The notes under the pieces are model-generated. The model saw only the letters and a list, made by a program, of their open reading frames with translations. It did no database searches and was not told where the DNA came from. DNA of 64,000 nt from a virus: positions 1 through 64,000 of IMG/VR virus record IMGVR_UViG_3300042341_001202. The stretch is one strand, 5' to 3'. The position numbers and the translations under genes were made by a program. This document shows positions 40,357 to 48,519 of the stretch, in pieces (positions within the stretch are counted from its first letter, which is position 1; every line of letters begins with the position of its first letter).

Positions 40357-41148
40357 ATGCAACCACTCACCCCCGATCAAACCCAACGCATAAAAGAATT
40401 ATGGCATCAAGCCGAAGGAATTGTGATCTTGGCTGGTGCCGGCATGAGTGTAGACAGTGGCTTGCCAGATTTTCGAGGCGCCACAGGCTTGTGGACCGAG
40501 GCCAAAGAAAACTTTCTCAAGAAAGCTACAGCCAAAAGTTTTGACACCAATCCCCTTGAGGCTTGGAACTTTTACGTTGGCCGCATGATTAAATATCAAG
40601 ACACTGTCCCACATGAGGGTTACAAGATCCTCCTGGATCTCCTACAATCACACAACAAAAAAAGTTTTGTAGTAACCAGTAATGTTGATGGCCATTTTTT
40701 GAAAGCTGGTTATGACCCACAATATCTCTATGAGATACATGGCAATCTGCGAAAAATTCAGTGCACTCAACCCTGTTGCCGAAACTTACCCTCTATGCCA
40801 AAATTTTCTTCCCTGCTCACCTCAGAACAGGAAATCCCCAAATGCCCCTACTGCAACAAGAATGCTCGACCAAATGTGCTGATGTTCAACGACCCAGGGA
40901 TTGTTTGGACACAAATTGATCAAGGTCAAGAAAATTTTCGGAATTGGGCAGCATCAAAGATGGAGGTTTTGGGTATTGAAATTGGTGCAGGAACTGGAAT
41001 CCCCAGCATTAGGATCTTTGGTCAAGAACGCACCACTAACTTGATTCGCATCAATCCACATGAGTTTGAAACTTCACGTACAAGTGATTTAGGAATCTCT
41101 GCCGGTGGGTTAGAAGGGATACGGGCCCTAGAGAGGGCTGTGGGCTAG
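40357..41148 (+). CDS. Sirtuin (Sir2 family NAD-dependent deacylase)
   Basis: 263 residues from ATG 40357. G-A-G-M-S-V-D-S-G-L-P-D-F-R-G (NAD binding, about 27-41), V-T-S-N-V-D-G-H-F, catalytic His in Y-E-I-H-G-N-L, and four Zn-binding cysteines (C-T-Q-P-C, C-P-Y-C), then A-R-P-N-V-L-M-F. Classical deacetylase architecture rather than the Thoeris/DSR-type SIR2 nuclease. Could deacylate host or phage proteins or NAD-linked signals; consumes NAD+ made by NadM/NadV. Confidence 0.9.
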   Translation: MQPLTPDQTQRIKELWHQAEGIVILAGAGMSVDSGLPDFRGATGLWTEAKENFLKKATAKSFDTNPLEAWNFYVGRMIKYQDTVPHEGYKILLDLLQSHNKKSFVVTSNVDGHFLKAGYDPQYLYEIHGNLRKIQCTQPCCRNLPSMPKFSSLLTSEQEIPKCPYCNKNARPNVLMFNDPGIVWTQIDQGQENFRNWAASKMEVLGIEIGAGTGIPSIRIFGQERTTNLIRINPHEFETSRTSDLGISAGGLEGIRALERAVG

Positions 41149-41210
41149 CCTTACGCCCTCGCTATCTCTTGCTGATGTTGCATATGGTTATTTAAAGAAT
41201 CTCCTAGAGA

Positions 41211-41218
41211 TATAAATA
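41211..41218 (+). promoter_or_regulatory. Late promoter TATAAATA
   Basis: Perfect late box 25 bases before ATG 41243. Confidence 0.7.
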
Positions 41219-41242
41219 ATTTAAAATCTTAAGGAATACTCT

Positions 41243-41488
41243 ATGAGCGACGACATCAAAAAATACAGAGCCATTGTGGAACAATCACACGCTAATGTAT
41301 CAGGCAAAAAGAGGTTGACAGAAAATACCCAATCAACAGCACAAATGATTCTAGAGAGCCTACAAGGACAAAAGGTCAGCAAGGACCAATTGTTTGGCGC
41401 GCTAATCAACAATCCTCGCATTCGCTCTAGTTCTGCTGCTGTGCGTGTGTTGCAGGAAATGAAGGCTGGTCTCAAAAAGTCTGTGTGA
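41243..41488 (+). CDS. Hypothetical small late protein (81 aa)
   Basis: Charged, helical (MSDDIKKYRAIVEQS, then V-L-Q-E-M-K-A-G-L-K-K). AAGGAA ribosome site. Bounded by a late promoter and a terminator, so a monocistronic late transcript. No family recognised. Confidence 0.6.
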   Translation: MSDDIKKYRAIVEQSHANVSGKKRLTENTQSTAQMILESLQGQKVSKDQLFGALINNPRIRSSSAAVRVLQEMKAGLKKSV

Positions 41489-41515
41489 AACACAACTGAT
41501 TATAGTCAATAATTT

Positions 41516-41553
41516 AGTCCTGACCTGGAAACTCTGGGTCAGGACTTTCTTTG
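41516..41553 (+). terminator. Rho-independent terminator
   Basis: AGTCCTGACC pairs with GGTCAGGACT, followed by TTTCTTT. Confidence 0.88.
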
Positions 41554-41583
41554 GTTAAATACTCGACCTAGGAGACGTAGAGA

Positions 41584-42540
41584 ATGCAACTGGATCAAGT
41601 ATTAGCACAAGAAAATCAAAACCTTACAGAGGCATTGGGCAAGTGGGGCACGCTGGGGGCACTGGGCTTGAGTGCAGCTTTGGGTGCCTATGGTGGCTCT
41701 GCTCAAGGAAGTGCATTAGCCAAAAGCCTTTTGGGCAAAAGTGCACCTGGCCAAGAGCGAGTGGTTTCTCCATCAATTCCTCCACTGGCTGTGCCACCAA
41801 CAGCATCCACACCACAAACCGTTGCGCCCAAGCCCGCAACCGACCTTCCCCTGCCCCCAATTCCGCCAAAAGCTGTGCCAACAGTGAAACCCAGTGGCAA
41901 AGATGTGCATCCCAATTTTCCGCCAGCCCTACAATCTCAGCCTACAGCAGCTCCTGGCGACAAAATCAACAGCTTTGTACAAAACTTGTTGCCTAGTATT
42001 CGTGAGATAAATCAAGAAATATTACGTGACAGGACGACGTTGAAATCTATTATGCAGAGGCAAAGTCTCACACCAGCACAACAAACATGGCTGGAAGACA
42101 AGATGACCCGTTACAGAGCTAGTAATGTTCGTGAGCTGTTGCAAAAGATGGATGTGATTCCTCCCAGCTTGGTATTGAGCCAAGCAGGCTTGGAAAGCGG
42201 CTGGGGAACATCAGACATTGCCCGCCAATTCAATGCCTTTTTTGGTCAAAAAACTTGGGGAGACAAAAATGCTGTTATTGCACCTGGTGGTGAACGCTAT
42301 CAAACCTTTGACAATCCCGCCCAAAGCATACGAAGTTACATTCAAAATTTGAACAGTCATCCTGCTTATCAAAGTTTGCGACAAACTCGAGCACAGCTTA
42401 GGAAAGCCAACAAGCCCTTGACAGGCGATGTATTGGCTACTGGGTTGGAAAAATACAGCACCAAGGGCAAGGATTATGTACGCCAAGTTCAAGGCATGAT
42501 CCGGGGCAGACAGTGGACAGATTTGGATAAAAATCACTAG
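41584..42540 (+). CDS. Glucosaminidase (FlgJ/Bax-like peptidoglycan hydrolase)
   Basis: 318 residues. The N-terminal 130 residues contain a hydrophobic A/G segment (about 22-45) and a proline-rich linker. The C-terminal domain (about 190-318) has S-L-V-L-S-Q-A-G-L-E-S-G-W-G-T-S-x-I-A, with catalytic Glu in L-E-S-G-W-G, N-A-F-F-G-Q-K and Y-x-T-F-D, typical of FlgJ-type N-acetylglucosaminidases. The N-terminus (M-Q-L-D-Q-V-L-A-Q-E) and TAAATA box at 41556 fit a virion-associated wall-degrading enzyme. Confidence 0.85.
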   Translation: MQLDQVLAQENQNLTEALGKWGTLGALGLSAALGAYGGSAQGSALAKSLLGKSAPGQERVVSPSIPPLAVPPTASTPQTVAPKPATDLPLPPIPPKAVPTVKPSGKDVHPNFPPALQSQPTAAPGDKINSFVQNLLPSIREINQEILRDRTTLKSIMQRQSLTPAQQTWLEDKMTRYRASNVRELLQKMDVIPPSLVLSQAGLESGWGTSDIARQFNAFFGQKTWGDKNAVIAPGGERYQTFDNPAQSIRSYIQNLNSHPAYQSLRQTRAQLRKANKPLTGDVLATGLEKYSTKGKDYVRQVQGMIRGRQWTDLDKNH

Positions 42541-42577
42541 TATTGTATACTCCAACTAAAAATTTGGAGAACTAGAG

Positions 42578-43957
42578 TTGAGTTACAAAGGTAAAATTGT
42601 TATTTTGGGATTTGGCAGCATTGGCAGTGGACTTTTACCATTGTTGCTCAAACATTTTCAGCCGGAAAAGATTTTAGTTATTGGTGCTGATGACCGAAAC
42701 ATCAACATCTCCGCCAAATACAGTGTGGCTCACATTATTGAGCCAGTGCTTCCTGGTAATTATCAAAGTGTGCTGGCTCGCTATACTCAACCGGGTGATT
42801 TTTTGGTCAATCTCAGTGTAAATGTGAGTAGCAAGGCCCTAGTTGAGTGGTGCCAACTGAACCAAGTTCTCTACCAAGACACTTGTATTGAGCCCTGGGA
42901 AGGTTTTTATACTGACACAAGCCTTCCAGTAGAGCGTAGGAGCAATTATGCACTACGCCAAGAGATGTTGGACTACAGAGCCAACCTGCCCAACGGAAAC
43001 AAAGGCCCTACAGCCATTATGGCACACGGTGCCAATCCAGGCCTAGTGAATCATTTTGTGAAGCGTGCGCTTTTGAACATTGCATACAAACTGGGAAGCA
43101 ACCTAAACCCAAAAACACGAGCTGATTGGACCACTCTCTCCCAAACACTGGGCTTGAAAGTGATCCACATTGCTGAACGCGATACTCAAACTCCCAAGAG
43201 TCCAAAAGCTCGCGGCGAGTTTGTGAACACCTGGAGTGTGGATGGCTTTGTGAGTGAGGGCTTGCAACCCAGTGAGTTGGGCTGGGGAACTCATGAGAAA
43301 AGTTTACCCCAGGATGCCCAACGTTTCAGCTTTGGTTGTCAGTCTGCGATCTACTTGAACCGACCAGGTTGTGTTACCAAGGTACGGAGTTGGACACCTG
43401 GCGAAGGGGCGTATCAAGGTTGGTTGGTAACACACAATGAAAGCATCAGCATCTCTGACTACTTCAGCAACAGTGAGTATCGTCCCACAGTGCATTACGC
43501 ATATCATCCCTGTGACTCAGCAGTAATGAGCATGCACGAGCTGGCTGGCAAAAACTACACTCAACAAACCTCTCAAAGACTCATTGTGGATGAAGTAGAA
43601 AGTGGGGTAGATGAGCTGGGGGTGTTGCTCATGGGAACATTTGGGGCCTATTGGTATGGCAGCCATCTCAGCATTCAAGAGGCAAGGAAACTGGCTCCCC
43701 ACAACAATGCCACAAGCTTGCAAGTGGTGGCACCAGTGCTGGCAGGAATTTTGTGGGCCATTGAGCATCCCAATGAGGGCATCCTGGAAGCTGATGAGCT
43801 GCCTTTCCAAGAGATTACCAAGGTCACTGATCCCTATATGGGAAATTTGGTTGGCGCCTACACAAACTGGACTCCACTGGAGGATCGCGGACTTTTGTTT
43901 CCGGAAGAGGTTGACTCAAGTGATCCTTGGCAGTTCCTAAACTTTAGAGTCAGTTGA
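42578..43957 (+). CDS. Homospermidine synthase
   Basis: 459 residues from TTG 42578 (GGAGA upstream). N-terminal Rossmann motif I-L-G-F-G-S-I-G-S-G, then I-E-P-W-E-G-F-Y-T, M-A-H-G-A-N-P-G-L-V-N-H-F-V-K and I-A-E-R-D-T-Q match alphaproteobacterial-type homospermidine synthases, which make sym-homospermidine from putrescine with NAD+. Near full family length (about 475). With SpeD at 54970, the phage encodes two polyamine enzymes. Polyamines neutralise packaged DNA. Confidence 0.9.
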   Translation: MSYKGKIVILGFGSIGSGLLPLLLKHFQPEKILVIGADDRNINISAKYSVAHIIEPVLPGNYQSVLARYTQPGDFLVNLSVNVSSKALVEWCQLNQVLYQDTCIEPWEGFYTDTSLPVERRSNYALRQEMLDYRANLPNGNKGPTAIMAHGANPGLVNHFVKRALLNIAYKLGSNLNPKTRADWTTLSQTLGLKVIHIAERDTQTPKSPKARGEFVNTWSVDGFVSEGLQPSELGWGTHEKSLPQDAQRFSFGCQSAIYLNRPGCVTKVRSWTPGEGAYQGWLVTHNESISISDYFSNSEYRPTVHYAYHPCDSAVMSMHELAGKNYTQQTSQRLIVDEVESGVDELGVLLMGTFGAYWYGSHLSIQEARKLAPHNNATSLQVVAPVLAGILWAIEHPNEGILEADELPFQEITKVTDPYMGNLVGAYTNWTPLEDRGLLFPEEVDSSDPWQFLNFRVS

Positions 43958-43981
43958 CAGACAGCCAATGCATGTTATGCT
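43954..43981 (+). promoter_or_regulatory. Promoter of the ATP-grasp/TilS-like genes
   Basis: TTGACA, 16 bases, TATGCT, overlapping the homospermidine synthase stop. Confidence 0.5.
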
Positions 43982-44002
43982 CTATTATTAGAGGAGTAGC
44001 AG

Positions 44003-44803
44003 ATGCATTGGATTATTCAGGACAACCTGCTCAATGAGCGCAACTATAGCAGCCTTCTGGAAGCTCTAGTTCGTCTTCAAATCCCTCATGACATTGTCAA
44101 GGTGATTCCGTTCACAAGTGGGTTGCCATGGGAAGAGCGAATTACTCCCCTGGTAGACCCTCAAGGACACGTGATGGTGAGTGGGAGCATCAGCCTGGCT
44201 ACACTGGCTACTGATCGTGGTTGGACCCCAGGCAGCTTTCACAATGAGAACCATGACTTTCAAGTGTGGCGTGAACACATGAAAGGTCATCTCCTCAATG
44301 AGGAGGCAGTGGTGTGCAAGTTTGGTGATGTGCCCCATTTGTGGGATCGCTTTTTTATCCGACCCACAGAAGACACCAAGAGCTTCAACGGGCAGATAAT
44401 AGACTGGCAGGCGTTCCTATCTTGGCAACGTAAGGTGATTGGATTGCGTGAGACCTATACTACTCTTGATGAGAACACTCCAGTTGTGGTGAGTGAACTC
44501 AAACAGATATATCGGGAGGCCCGATTTTTTGTAGTAGATGGAGAAGTCATCACAGGCAGCACCTACAAGATTGGAAGCCGCGTTTGTCCAACAGCAGAAG
44601 TGCCACCCACAATGTGGGAATATGCTCAACGCATGGCTGGAAAGTGGGGACCAGCTCGAGCCTATGTGATTGACCTGGCTCTTACTGACGATGCTGATGA
44701 TGGATACAACAAGATTATTGAATACAACTGCTGCAATTGTGCAGGGTTTTATGAGATTGATGTGCAGAAATGGATTATGGCCATTGAAAACATGGAGTTT
44801 TAG
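44003..44803 (+). CDS. ATP-grasp (R2K-clade-like) protein (266 aa)
   Basis: F-I-R-P-T-E-D-T-K-S-F-N-G, F-F-V-V-D-G-E-V-I-T-G-S-T-Y, A-Y-V-I-D-L-A and I-I-E-Y-N-C-C-N-C-A-G-F-Y follow the ATP-grasp R2K group found in many phages, thought to ligate amino acids or peptides. The stop is a TAG placed directly before, and in frame with, the GTG of the TilS-like gene. Confidence 0.72.
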   Translation: MHWIIQDNLLNERNYSSLLEALVRLQIPHDIVKVIPFTSGLPWEERITPLVDPQGHVMVSGSISLATLATDRGWTPGSFHNENHDFQVWREHMKGHLLNEEAVVCKFGDVPHLWDRFFIRPTEDTKSFNGQIIDWQAFLSWQRKVIGLRETYTTLDENTPVVVSELKQIYREARFFVVDGEVITGSTYKIGSRVCPTAEVPPTMWEYAQRMAGKWGPARAYVIDLALTDDADDGYNKIIEYNCCNCAGFYEIDVQKWIMAIENMEF

Positions 44804-45412
44804 GTGTTCAAGTTGCTGGCCAAGTTGCCTCGAGAACTGGGGGTAGCGTGTAGCGGTGGTGTAGACAGCATGGCGGTGCTGGATTTTTTGCGCCTCCGGC
44901 ACAACGTCACTGTGTGTTTTTTTCATCATGACACCGAAACAAGTTCAAAAGCGTTGAGCTTTCTCAGCACATACTGTTATGAGAACTCCATTCCCATGCG
45001 AGTGGATTTTTTGGTTGATGCGTGCCCCAAAGGGGTTTCAATGGAAGAACATTGGCGCAACAGTCGATATGAGTTTTTGCACAGCATCGAAGGAGTTGTG
45101 GTAACAGGGCATCATCTAGATGATTGTGTGGAGACCTATCTCTTCAACTGTTTGCATGGGAAAACACACACCATTCCCATGTGGCGGAACAATGTGGTGC
45201 GACCCTTTCTCACCACACCCAAGAGTGTGTTTGAAAGTTGGTGTGTGAGACATGAGGTGCCTTGGGTTGAGGATGAGAGCAATAAAGATTTGAAGTATAT
45301 GCGGAATCACATTCGTCATAAGATTGTACCGGAGGCACTCAAGGTCAATCCAGGCTTGAGGAAGGTGGTCAAGCGGCTGGTTCTTCAAAGCATGCAAACA
45401 GAAAATAGTTGA
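44804..45412 (+). CDS. TilS-like PP-loop ATPase (tRNA-Ile lysidine synthetase family)
   Basis: 202 residues from GTG 44804 (GGAG 6 bases upstream). PP-loop S-G-G-V-D-S-M, F-F-H-H-D-T-E-T-S and G-H-H-L-D-D-C-V-E-T-Y match the N-type ATP pyrophosphatase core of TilS, and D-L-K-Y-M-R-N-H-I-R-H-K-I-V-P resembles its R-N-x-I-R segment. TilS makes lysidine at C34 of tRNA-Ile(CAU). A CAT-anticodon tRNA lies 40 bases downstream. Shorter than cellular TilS (about 430), lacking C-terminal domains. In frame with the upstream gene across one TAG. Confidence 0.82.
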   Translation: MFKLLAKLPRELGVACSGGVDSMAVLDFLRLRHNVTVCFFHHDTETSSKALSFLSTYCYENSIPMRVDFLVDACPKGVSMEEHWRNSRYEFLHSIEGVVVTGHHLDDCVETYLFNCLHGKTHTIPMWRNNVVRPFLTTPKSVFESWCVRHEVPWVEDESNKDLKYMRNHIRHKIVPEALKVNPGLRKVVKRLVLQSMQTENS

Positions 45413-45437
45413 CAGACTGCGATTTAGCGCATATTAT
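45409..45437 (+). promoter_or_regulatory. Promoter for tRNA(CAT)
   Basis: TTGACA, 17 bases, TATTAT, overlapping the TilS-like stop codon. Confidence 0.7.
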
Positions 45438-45452
45438 ATGAGCAGTTGATAA

Positions 45453-45526
45453 GGACGCATAGCTCAATTGGTTAGAGTCGGCCGCTCATAACGGTCTTGT
45501 TCCAGGTTCGAGCCCTGGTGTGTCCA
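45453..45526 (+). tRNA. tRNA with anticodon CAT (Ile2 or Met)
   Basis: Acceptor GGACGCA/TGTGTCC, anticodon stem GGCCG/CGGTC with loop CTCATAA, T-loop TTCGAGC, discriminator A. Adjacent to the TilS-like gene, so lysidine-modified tRNA-Ile reading AUA is the likelier identity. Confidence 0.87.
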
Positions 45527-45577
45527 GTAACCCCCTAACATTTTGACCTCCGTCTCCTGCACCATTATAATCAGCCT

Positions 45578-46165
45578 ATGCAGCCTCCATTTGAATTCAA
45601 GGTGACTGATGTAGTCACCGCACAAACACTTATTAAAAACCAATGGCCAACAAAAATCATCACTCTCTTGGGGCAAGAATATCCCAATGGTGTGCCCAGC
45701 GAGGGAAGTCATCATCTCACTGTCTCTGTTGATGACATCACCTATCCTGCTCCTGGCTGGAACACACCTTCAACATTCCATGTTGATACTATTTTGAAAT
45801 TCTCAAAAGGTTTTGAGCCAACTGATCGAGTGTTGTTTCATTGTTTCGCCGGAATAAGCAGAAGCACTGCAACAGCAATTGGGGTATTATGCCAACATCA
45901 AATCTCTCCAACTGATGCAGTTGTGTTGGTTGAACAAGCTACCGCAGGGTTAGATCCAAATGAACTGATTCTATTTCACTTTGACAGCCTGTTGGGATTG
46001 AAGTTGGGTTTGATGGACAGTTATCGGAGCTGGAGTGTGACTCAAAACGGAAGGCTGGTGAATCGCATGCCACGAAACTTCTCAGCTGAGCTTGAGCGCA
46101 ATGCTCGAGAGTATTACTCTCAAATGAGTCAGCGCAAGAGCATCAAAAATATGGATCTGTTATAA
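45578..46165 (+). CDS. Dual-specificity phosphatase-like protein
   Basis: 195 residues. Catalytic loop F-H-C-F-A-G-I-S-R-S-T-A (Cys-x5-Arg with Ser) and an upstream D-D-I general-acid candidate mark a cysteine-based phosphatase of the DSP group. The 3' end overlaps the convergent kinase-fold gene (46143), an interesting pairing with an opposing activity. Substrate unknown. Confidence 0.85.
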   Translation: MQPPFEFKVTDVVTAQTLIKNQWPTKIITLLGQEYPNGVPSEGSHHLTVSVDDITYPAPGWNTPSTFHVDTILKFSKGFEPTDRVLFHCFAGISRSTATAIGVLCQHQISPTDAVVLVEQATAGLDPNELILFHFDSLLGLKLGLMDSYRSWSVTQNGRLVNRMPRNFSAELERNAREYYSQMSQRKSIKNMDLL

Positions 46166-46721
46166 CCCAAACCGTTCCGCGTCGCATGATGTTGAGGGGA
46201 TGCAGGTCCAGTCTAGGACCAATCTTTTTCAATTGGCGTGTCATCAGCTGAACCACTTCCTCTGCATCTCTGCTGAGAGATGAACACTCAATAACGTCTT
46301 TGTCTATGTTTGTCCAATATAATGTTTGGCCAAGATTAGCATACAGTTGTTTGGCCACACAAAATGCCTCAGGCATTTCAATTTTTATATCAAATTCAGT
46401 CACTCGGGCTAGTTTTTCCATTCTCACATAACTGAAAAGCGTGCCAGGAATCTTTCTCTGCTCTCTACTGAATTTGGGAAAATGTGGGTTTTGAGGCACT
46501 CTTTGCGCCAAATCCACAAACTTGGTGTAGAGGCTCCCTGTGGGGTAGATTTTCAGCACATAAAGCTTGCTGGGATGCTCGGCCACAGCCGCCTCACTTC
46601 CTCTACCCAACACAGTCCAGCCACGCTCTCGCAACAGGTTTGACAGTTCTGTTCCAAACCCATAATTCAATTTGCCAATGGCTTTGAGCTCACGCTTCAG
46701 TTGTAGTTCAGCTAATTGCAT
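46143..46721 (-). CDS. Kinase-fold protein (192 aa)
   Basis: MQLAELQLKRELK start, then L-G-R-G-S-E-A-A-V-A, Y-V-L-K-I-Y, V-R-M-E-K-L and L-D-L-H-P-L-N-I-M-R-R-G-T-V-W-V-I-T-D-P, the kinase-like set also seen at 25946. Larger than that copy by about 30 residues. TAAATA lies 4 bases before the ATG on the minus strand. Possible packaged effector. Confidence 0.7.
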   Translation of the reverse strand: MQLAELQLKRELKAIGKLNYGFGTELSNLLRERGWTVLGRGSEAAVAEHPSKLYVLKIYPTGSLYTKFVDLAQRVPQNPHFPKFSREQRKIPGTLFSYVRMEKLARVTEFDIKIEMPEAFCVAKQLYANLGQTLYWTNIDKDVIECSSLSRDAEEVVQLMTRQLKKIGPRLDLHPLNIMRRGTVWVITDPYF

Positions 46722-46791
46722 ATGATATTTACTGATTTGTGATGAAAATTCTGTTTAAATAAACTAGCTGCTTTATTTTGGGAGACAGAGT

Positions 46792-47232
46792 TTGATCGTT
46801 GTGCTCAACACGCCACACAGTCCATTAGCCGAGCTCATCCTGGGAGATCCTGTTCGACCTCATATTCCAATTGAAACTCGATTCACCAATGGCGAAGTTT
46901 GGATGCTGTGCAATGAGCAAGATGATGTTGCGGCTGTGTTGTGTGTAAGTTGGCAGGATTTTGTGCCCGAGAGTGAAAGTGAGTTGTTCCAATGCAGTGG
47001 AGTGAGCCCAAGTGTGGCTGTGTTTTACACGGTGTGGAGTCTCTCACCAGGCGCCGGGCAAAAGATGATCCAGGAAGCGCAAAAACGTTTGAAACACGCT
47101 TATCCACATATTCAGCGTGCAGTAACACTCAGTCCGCCCACAGCTATGGCACGCAAGTTTCATCTCCGGAATGGGGCATTTGAATTGCAAGTAAATTCCA
47201 CAACTGTGAATTTTGAATACGCCCTCTCTTGA
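46792..47232 (+). CDS. GNAT-like acetyltransferase (146 aa)
   Basis: TTG start with GGAG 8 bases upstream and TAAATA at 46756-46761. V-A-V-F-Y-T-V-W-S-L-S-P-G-A-G-Q-K-M-I-Q-E-A and V-T-L-S-P-P-T-A-M-A-R-K-F-H-L-R-N-G-A-F resemble phage GNAT-fold proteins (acetyl-CoA loop G-A-G-Q-K; H-L-R-N-G-A at the C-terminal strand). Target unknown. Confidence 0.72.
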   Translation: MIVVLNTPHSPLAELILGDPVRPHIPIETRFTNGEVWMLCNEQDDVAAVLCVSWQDFVPESESELFQCSGVSPSVAVFYTVWSLSPGAGQKMIQEAQKRLKHAYPHIQRAVTLSPPTAMARKFHLRNGAFELQVNSTTVNFEYALS

Positions 47233-47257
47233 CGTTGTGTTTCGAGTCTGCTATACA
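47229..47257 (+). promoter_or_regulatory. Promoter of the suppressor tRNA
   Basis: TTGACG, 17 bases, TATACA, 11 bases before the tRNA. Confidence 0.7.
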
Positions 47258-47268
47258 ATGTCTAGTAC

Positions 47269-47339
47269 GGCCCCATAAGACAAAGGTAGTCAGCTGGACT
47301 CTAAATCCAGTGGTGTGAGTTCAAATCTCACTGGTGCCA
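47269..47339 (+). tRNA. Amber suppressor tRNA (anticodon CTA)
   Basis: Acceptor GGCCCCA/TGGTGCC (one C-T mismatch), anticodon stem CTGGA/TCCAG with loop CTCTAAA, so anticodon CUA reads UAG. T-loop TTCAAAT, discriminator A, CCA encoded. Own promoter and terminator. Charging amino acid cannot be read from sequence. Confidence 0.83.
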
Positions 47340-47410
47340 CCAAAAGTTTACAAAAAGGTTTTCAAACAAAATAATGACCTAGGTTTCACACAAGTTTGAA
47401 CTTTTCTTTG

Positions 47411-47446
47411 ACCCGCAAGCGGCCTCTGTGCCCTTGCGGGTTTCTT
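47411..47446 (+). terminator. Rho-independent terminator after the suppressor tRNA
   Basis: ACCCGCAAG pairs with CTTGCGGGT, followed by TTCTTC. Upstream, TTCAAAC/GTTTGAA may form a second hairpin. Confidence 0.8.
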
Positions 47447-47476
47447 CATATCAACTCAACAAGAAGGAACAAAAAC

Positions 47477-48025
47477 ATGACTGAGATTTTCTGCGAAGAA
47501 ATTGTCTTCCATTTTAACAAAAAGAACTTGGAAGATCCCGCTGTACCAATGTGGACCTTGAAAACCAAGGGCCAGTCACTATATGTGAGCCACGTTAGTT
47601 GCGAGTGTCCTTGGACCACCAAGGAAACACCTGATAACCAATCTACTAAAGGATCAATAAAAGTTAAGAACGCACTACTAATCATCAATGATTTCAATGA
47701 GGCAACCTTGCGACCAGCGACCTCAGCGGACAAGGCACGTTTGAAAGGAGAATGCCTGGTTAGAGTGGGCTGGTTGGGATTGGACCACAATGTGATGAAG
47801 GAGTTTTTGCAGAAGAATGAAATTGCTACCACCGAATGGAAAAATCTCCTTGGAGGATGTGGCAGCAGCTATTGGATAACTGATGTGTTGAGCAATAGTG
47901 ATGTAGTGCAGATGGAATTGGCACTTTGGGGAAAATTCAGAAGGCTACAGCCCAACGAGCCATTGTATAGAGGTTATGATAGCGCAGGGAATGAATGGAT
48001 TGACGATGATGACGAGGGCGGTTAA
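47477..48025 (+). CDS. Hypothetical protein (182 aa)
   Basis: ATG 47477 with AAGGAA 8 bases upstream. Mixed alpha/beta, with C-E-C-P-W-T-T and G-G-C-G-S-S-Y-W, and a strongly acidic end (I-D-D-D-D-E-G-G). No family recognised. Convergent with the small minus-strand genes. Confidence 0.6.
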   Translation: MTEIFCEEIVFHFNKKNLEDPAVPMWTLKTKGQSLYVSHVSCECPWTTKETPDNQSTKGSIKVKNALLIINDFNEATLRPATSADKARLKGECLVRVGWLGLDHNVMKEFLQKNEIATTEWKNLLGGCGSSYWITDVLSNSDVVQMELALWGKFRRLQPNEPLYRGYDSAGNEWIDDDDEGG

Positions 48026-48228
48026 CTCATCCAAGCCAGCATGAACGCTGTTTTCAACTCATTGTTAGGAAAGTATATCAAAAAGTTGCCAGTGGGGGTT
48101 TTGATAGCCTTAGCCTCATAGAGGTCAAACAACCAATCGTGTGCGTCGTTCCAACTGACAAATCCCTGCGAGCGCCAGAGAAGGGGCCACCAAAGGCTGT
48201 TGCGAGTCACTAATACTGAGTCTGTCAT
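48022..48228 (-). CDS. Small protein of the F-x-L-x-W family (68 aa)
   Basis: Ends F-P-N-N-E-L-K-T-A-F-M-L-A-W. Begins MTDSVLVTRNSLWW. Start overlaps the upstream paralog's stop by ATGA. Function unknown. Confidence 0.6.
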   Translation of the reverse strand: MTDSVLVTRNSLWWPLLWRSQGFVSWNDAHDWLFDLYEAKAIKTPTGNFLIYFPNNELKTAFMLAWMS

Positions 48229-48455
48229 TCACTTGCCCACGAGAGTTGAAATTGAACTTTGGTATCAGCATCAGGAAAACACAAGATCAACACATCCGAA
48301 TGCTCTACCATAGCCACACCGTATTTTTCCTGCAGAAAATTTCTCAAGCCTTCATACGTGCTGGCGTCAACAGTGGCAATAAAGTCTCGCCACCAATTGC
48401 TGCGCGGCACAACAAAAAGACAACACGCATGAGTCATAGGTAGGCTAGCACTCAT
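48225..48455 (-). CDS. Small protein of the F-x-L-x-W family (76 aa)
   Basis: Contains W-W-R-D-F-I-A-T-V and ends F-P-D-A-D-T-K-V-Q-F-Q-L-S-W. Tandem with 48022-48228. Confidence 0.6.
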   Translation of the reverse strand: MSASLPMTHACCLFVVPRSNWWRDFIATVDASTYEGLRNFLQEKYGVAMVEHSDVLILCFPDADTKVQFQLSWASE

Positions 48456-48519
48456 AGAGTGTGCGATTCTTGGAGAGTGATGGGTTCAAAAGATTCACAT
48501 TCTGTTGCTTAAATAGAGT

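Noticed and set aside
40357-41148. SIR2-domain defence NADase (Thoeris/DSR)
   Set aside because: Full zinc-cysteine set and deacetylase catalytic His point to a classical sirtuin.
47396-47476. N-terminal extension of the 47477 gene
   Set aside because: It crosses the tRNA terminator; ATG 47477 has a proper ribosome site.
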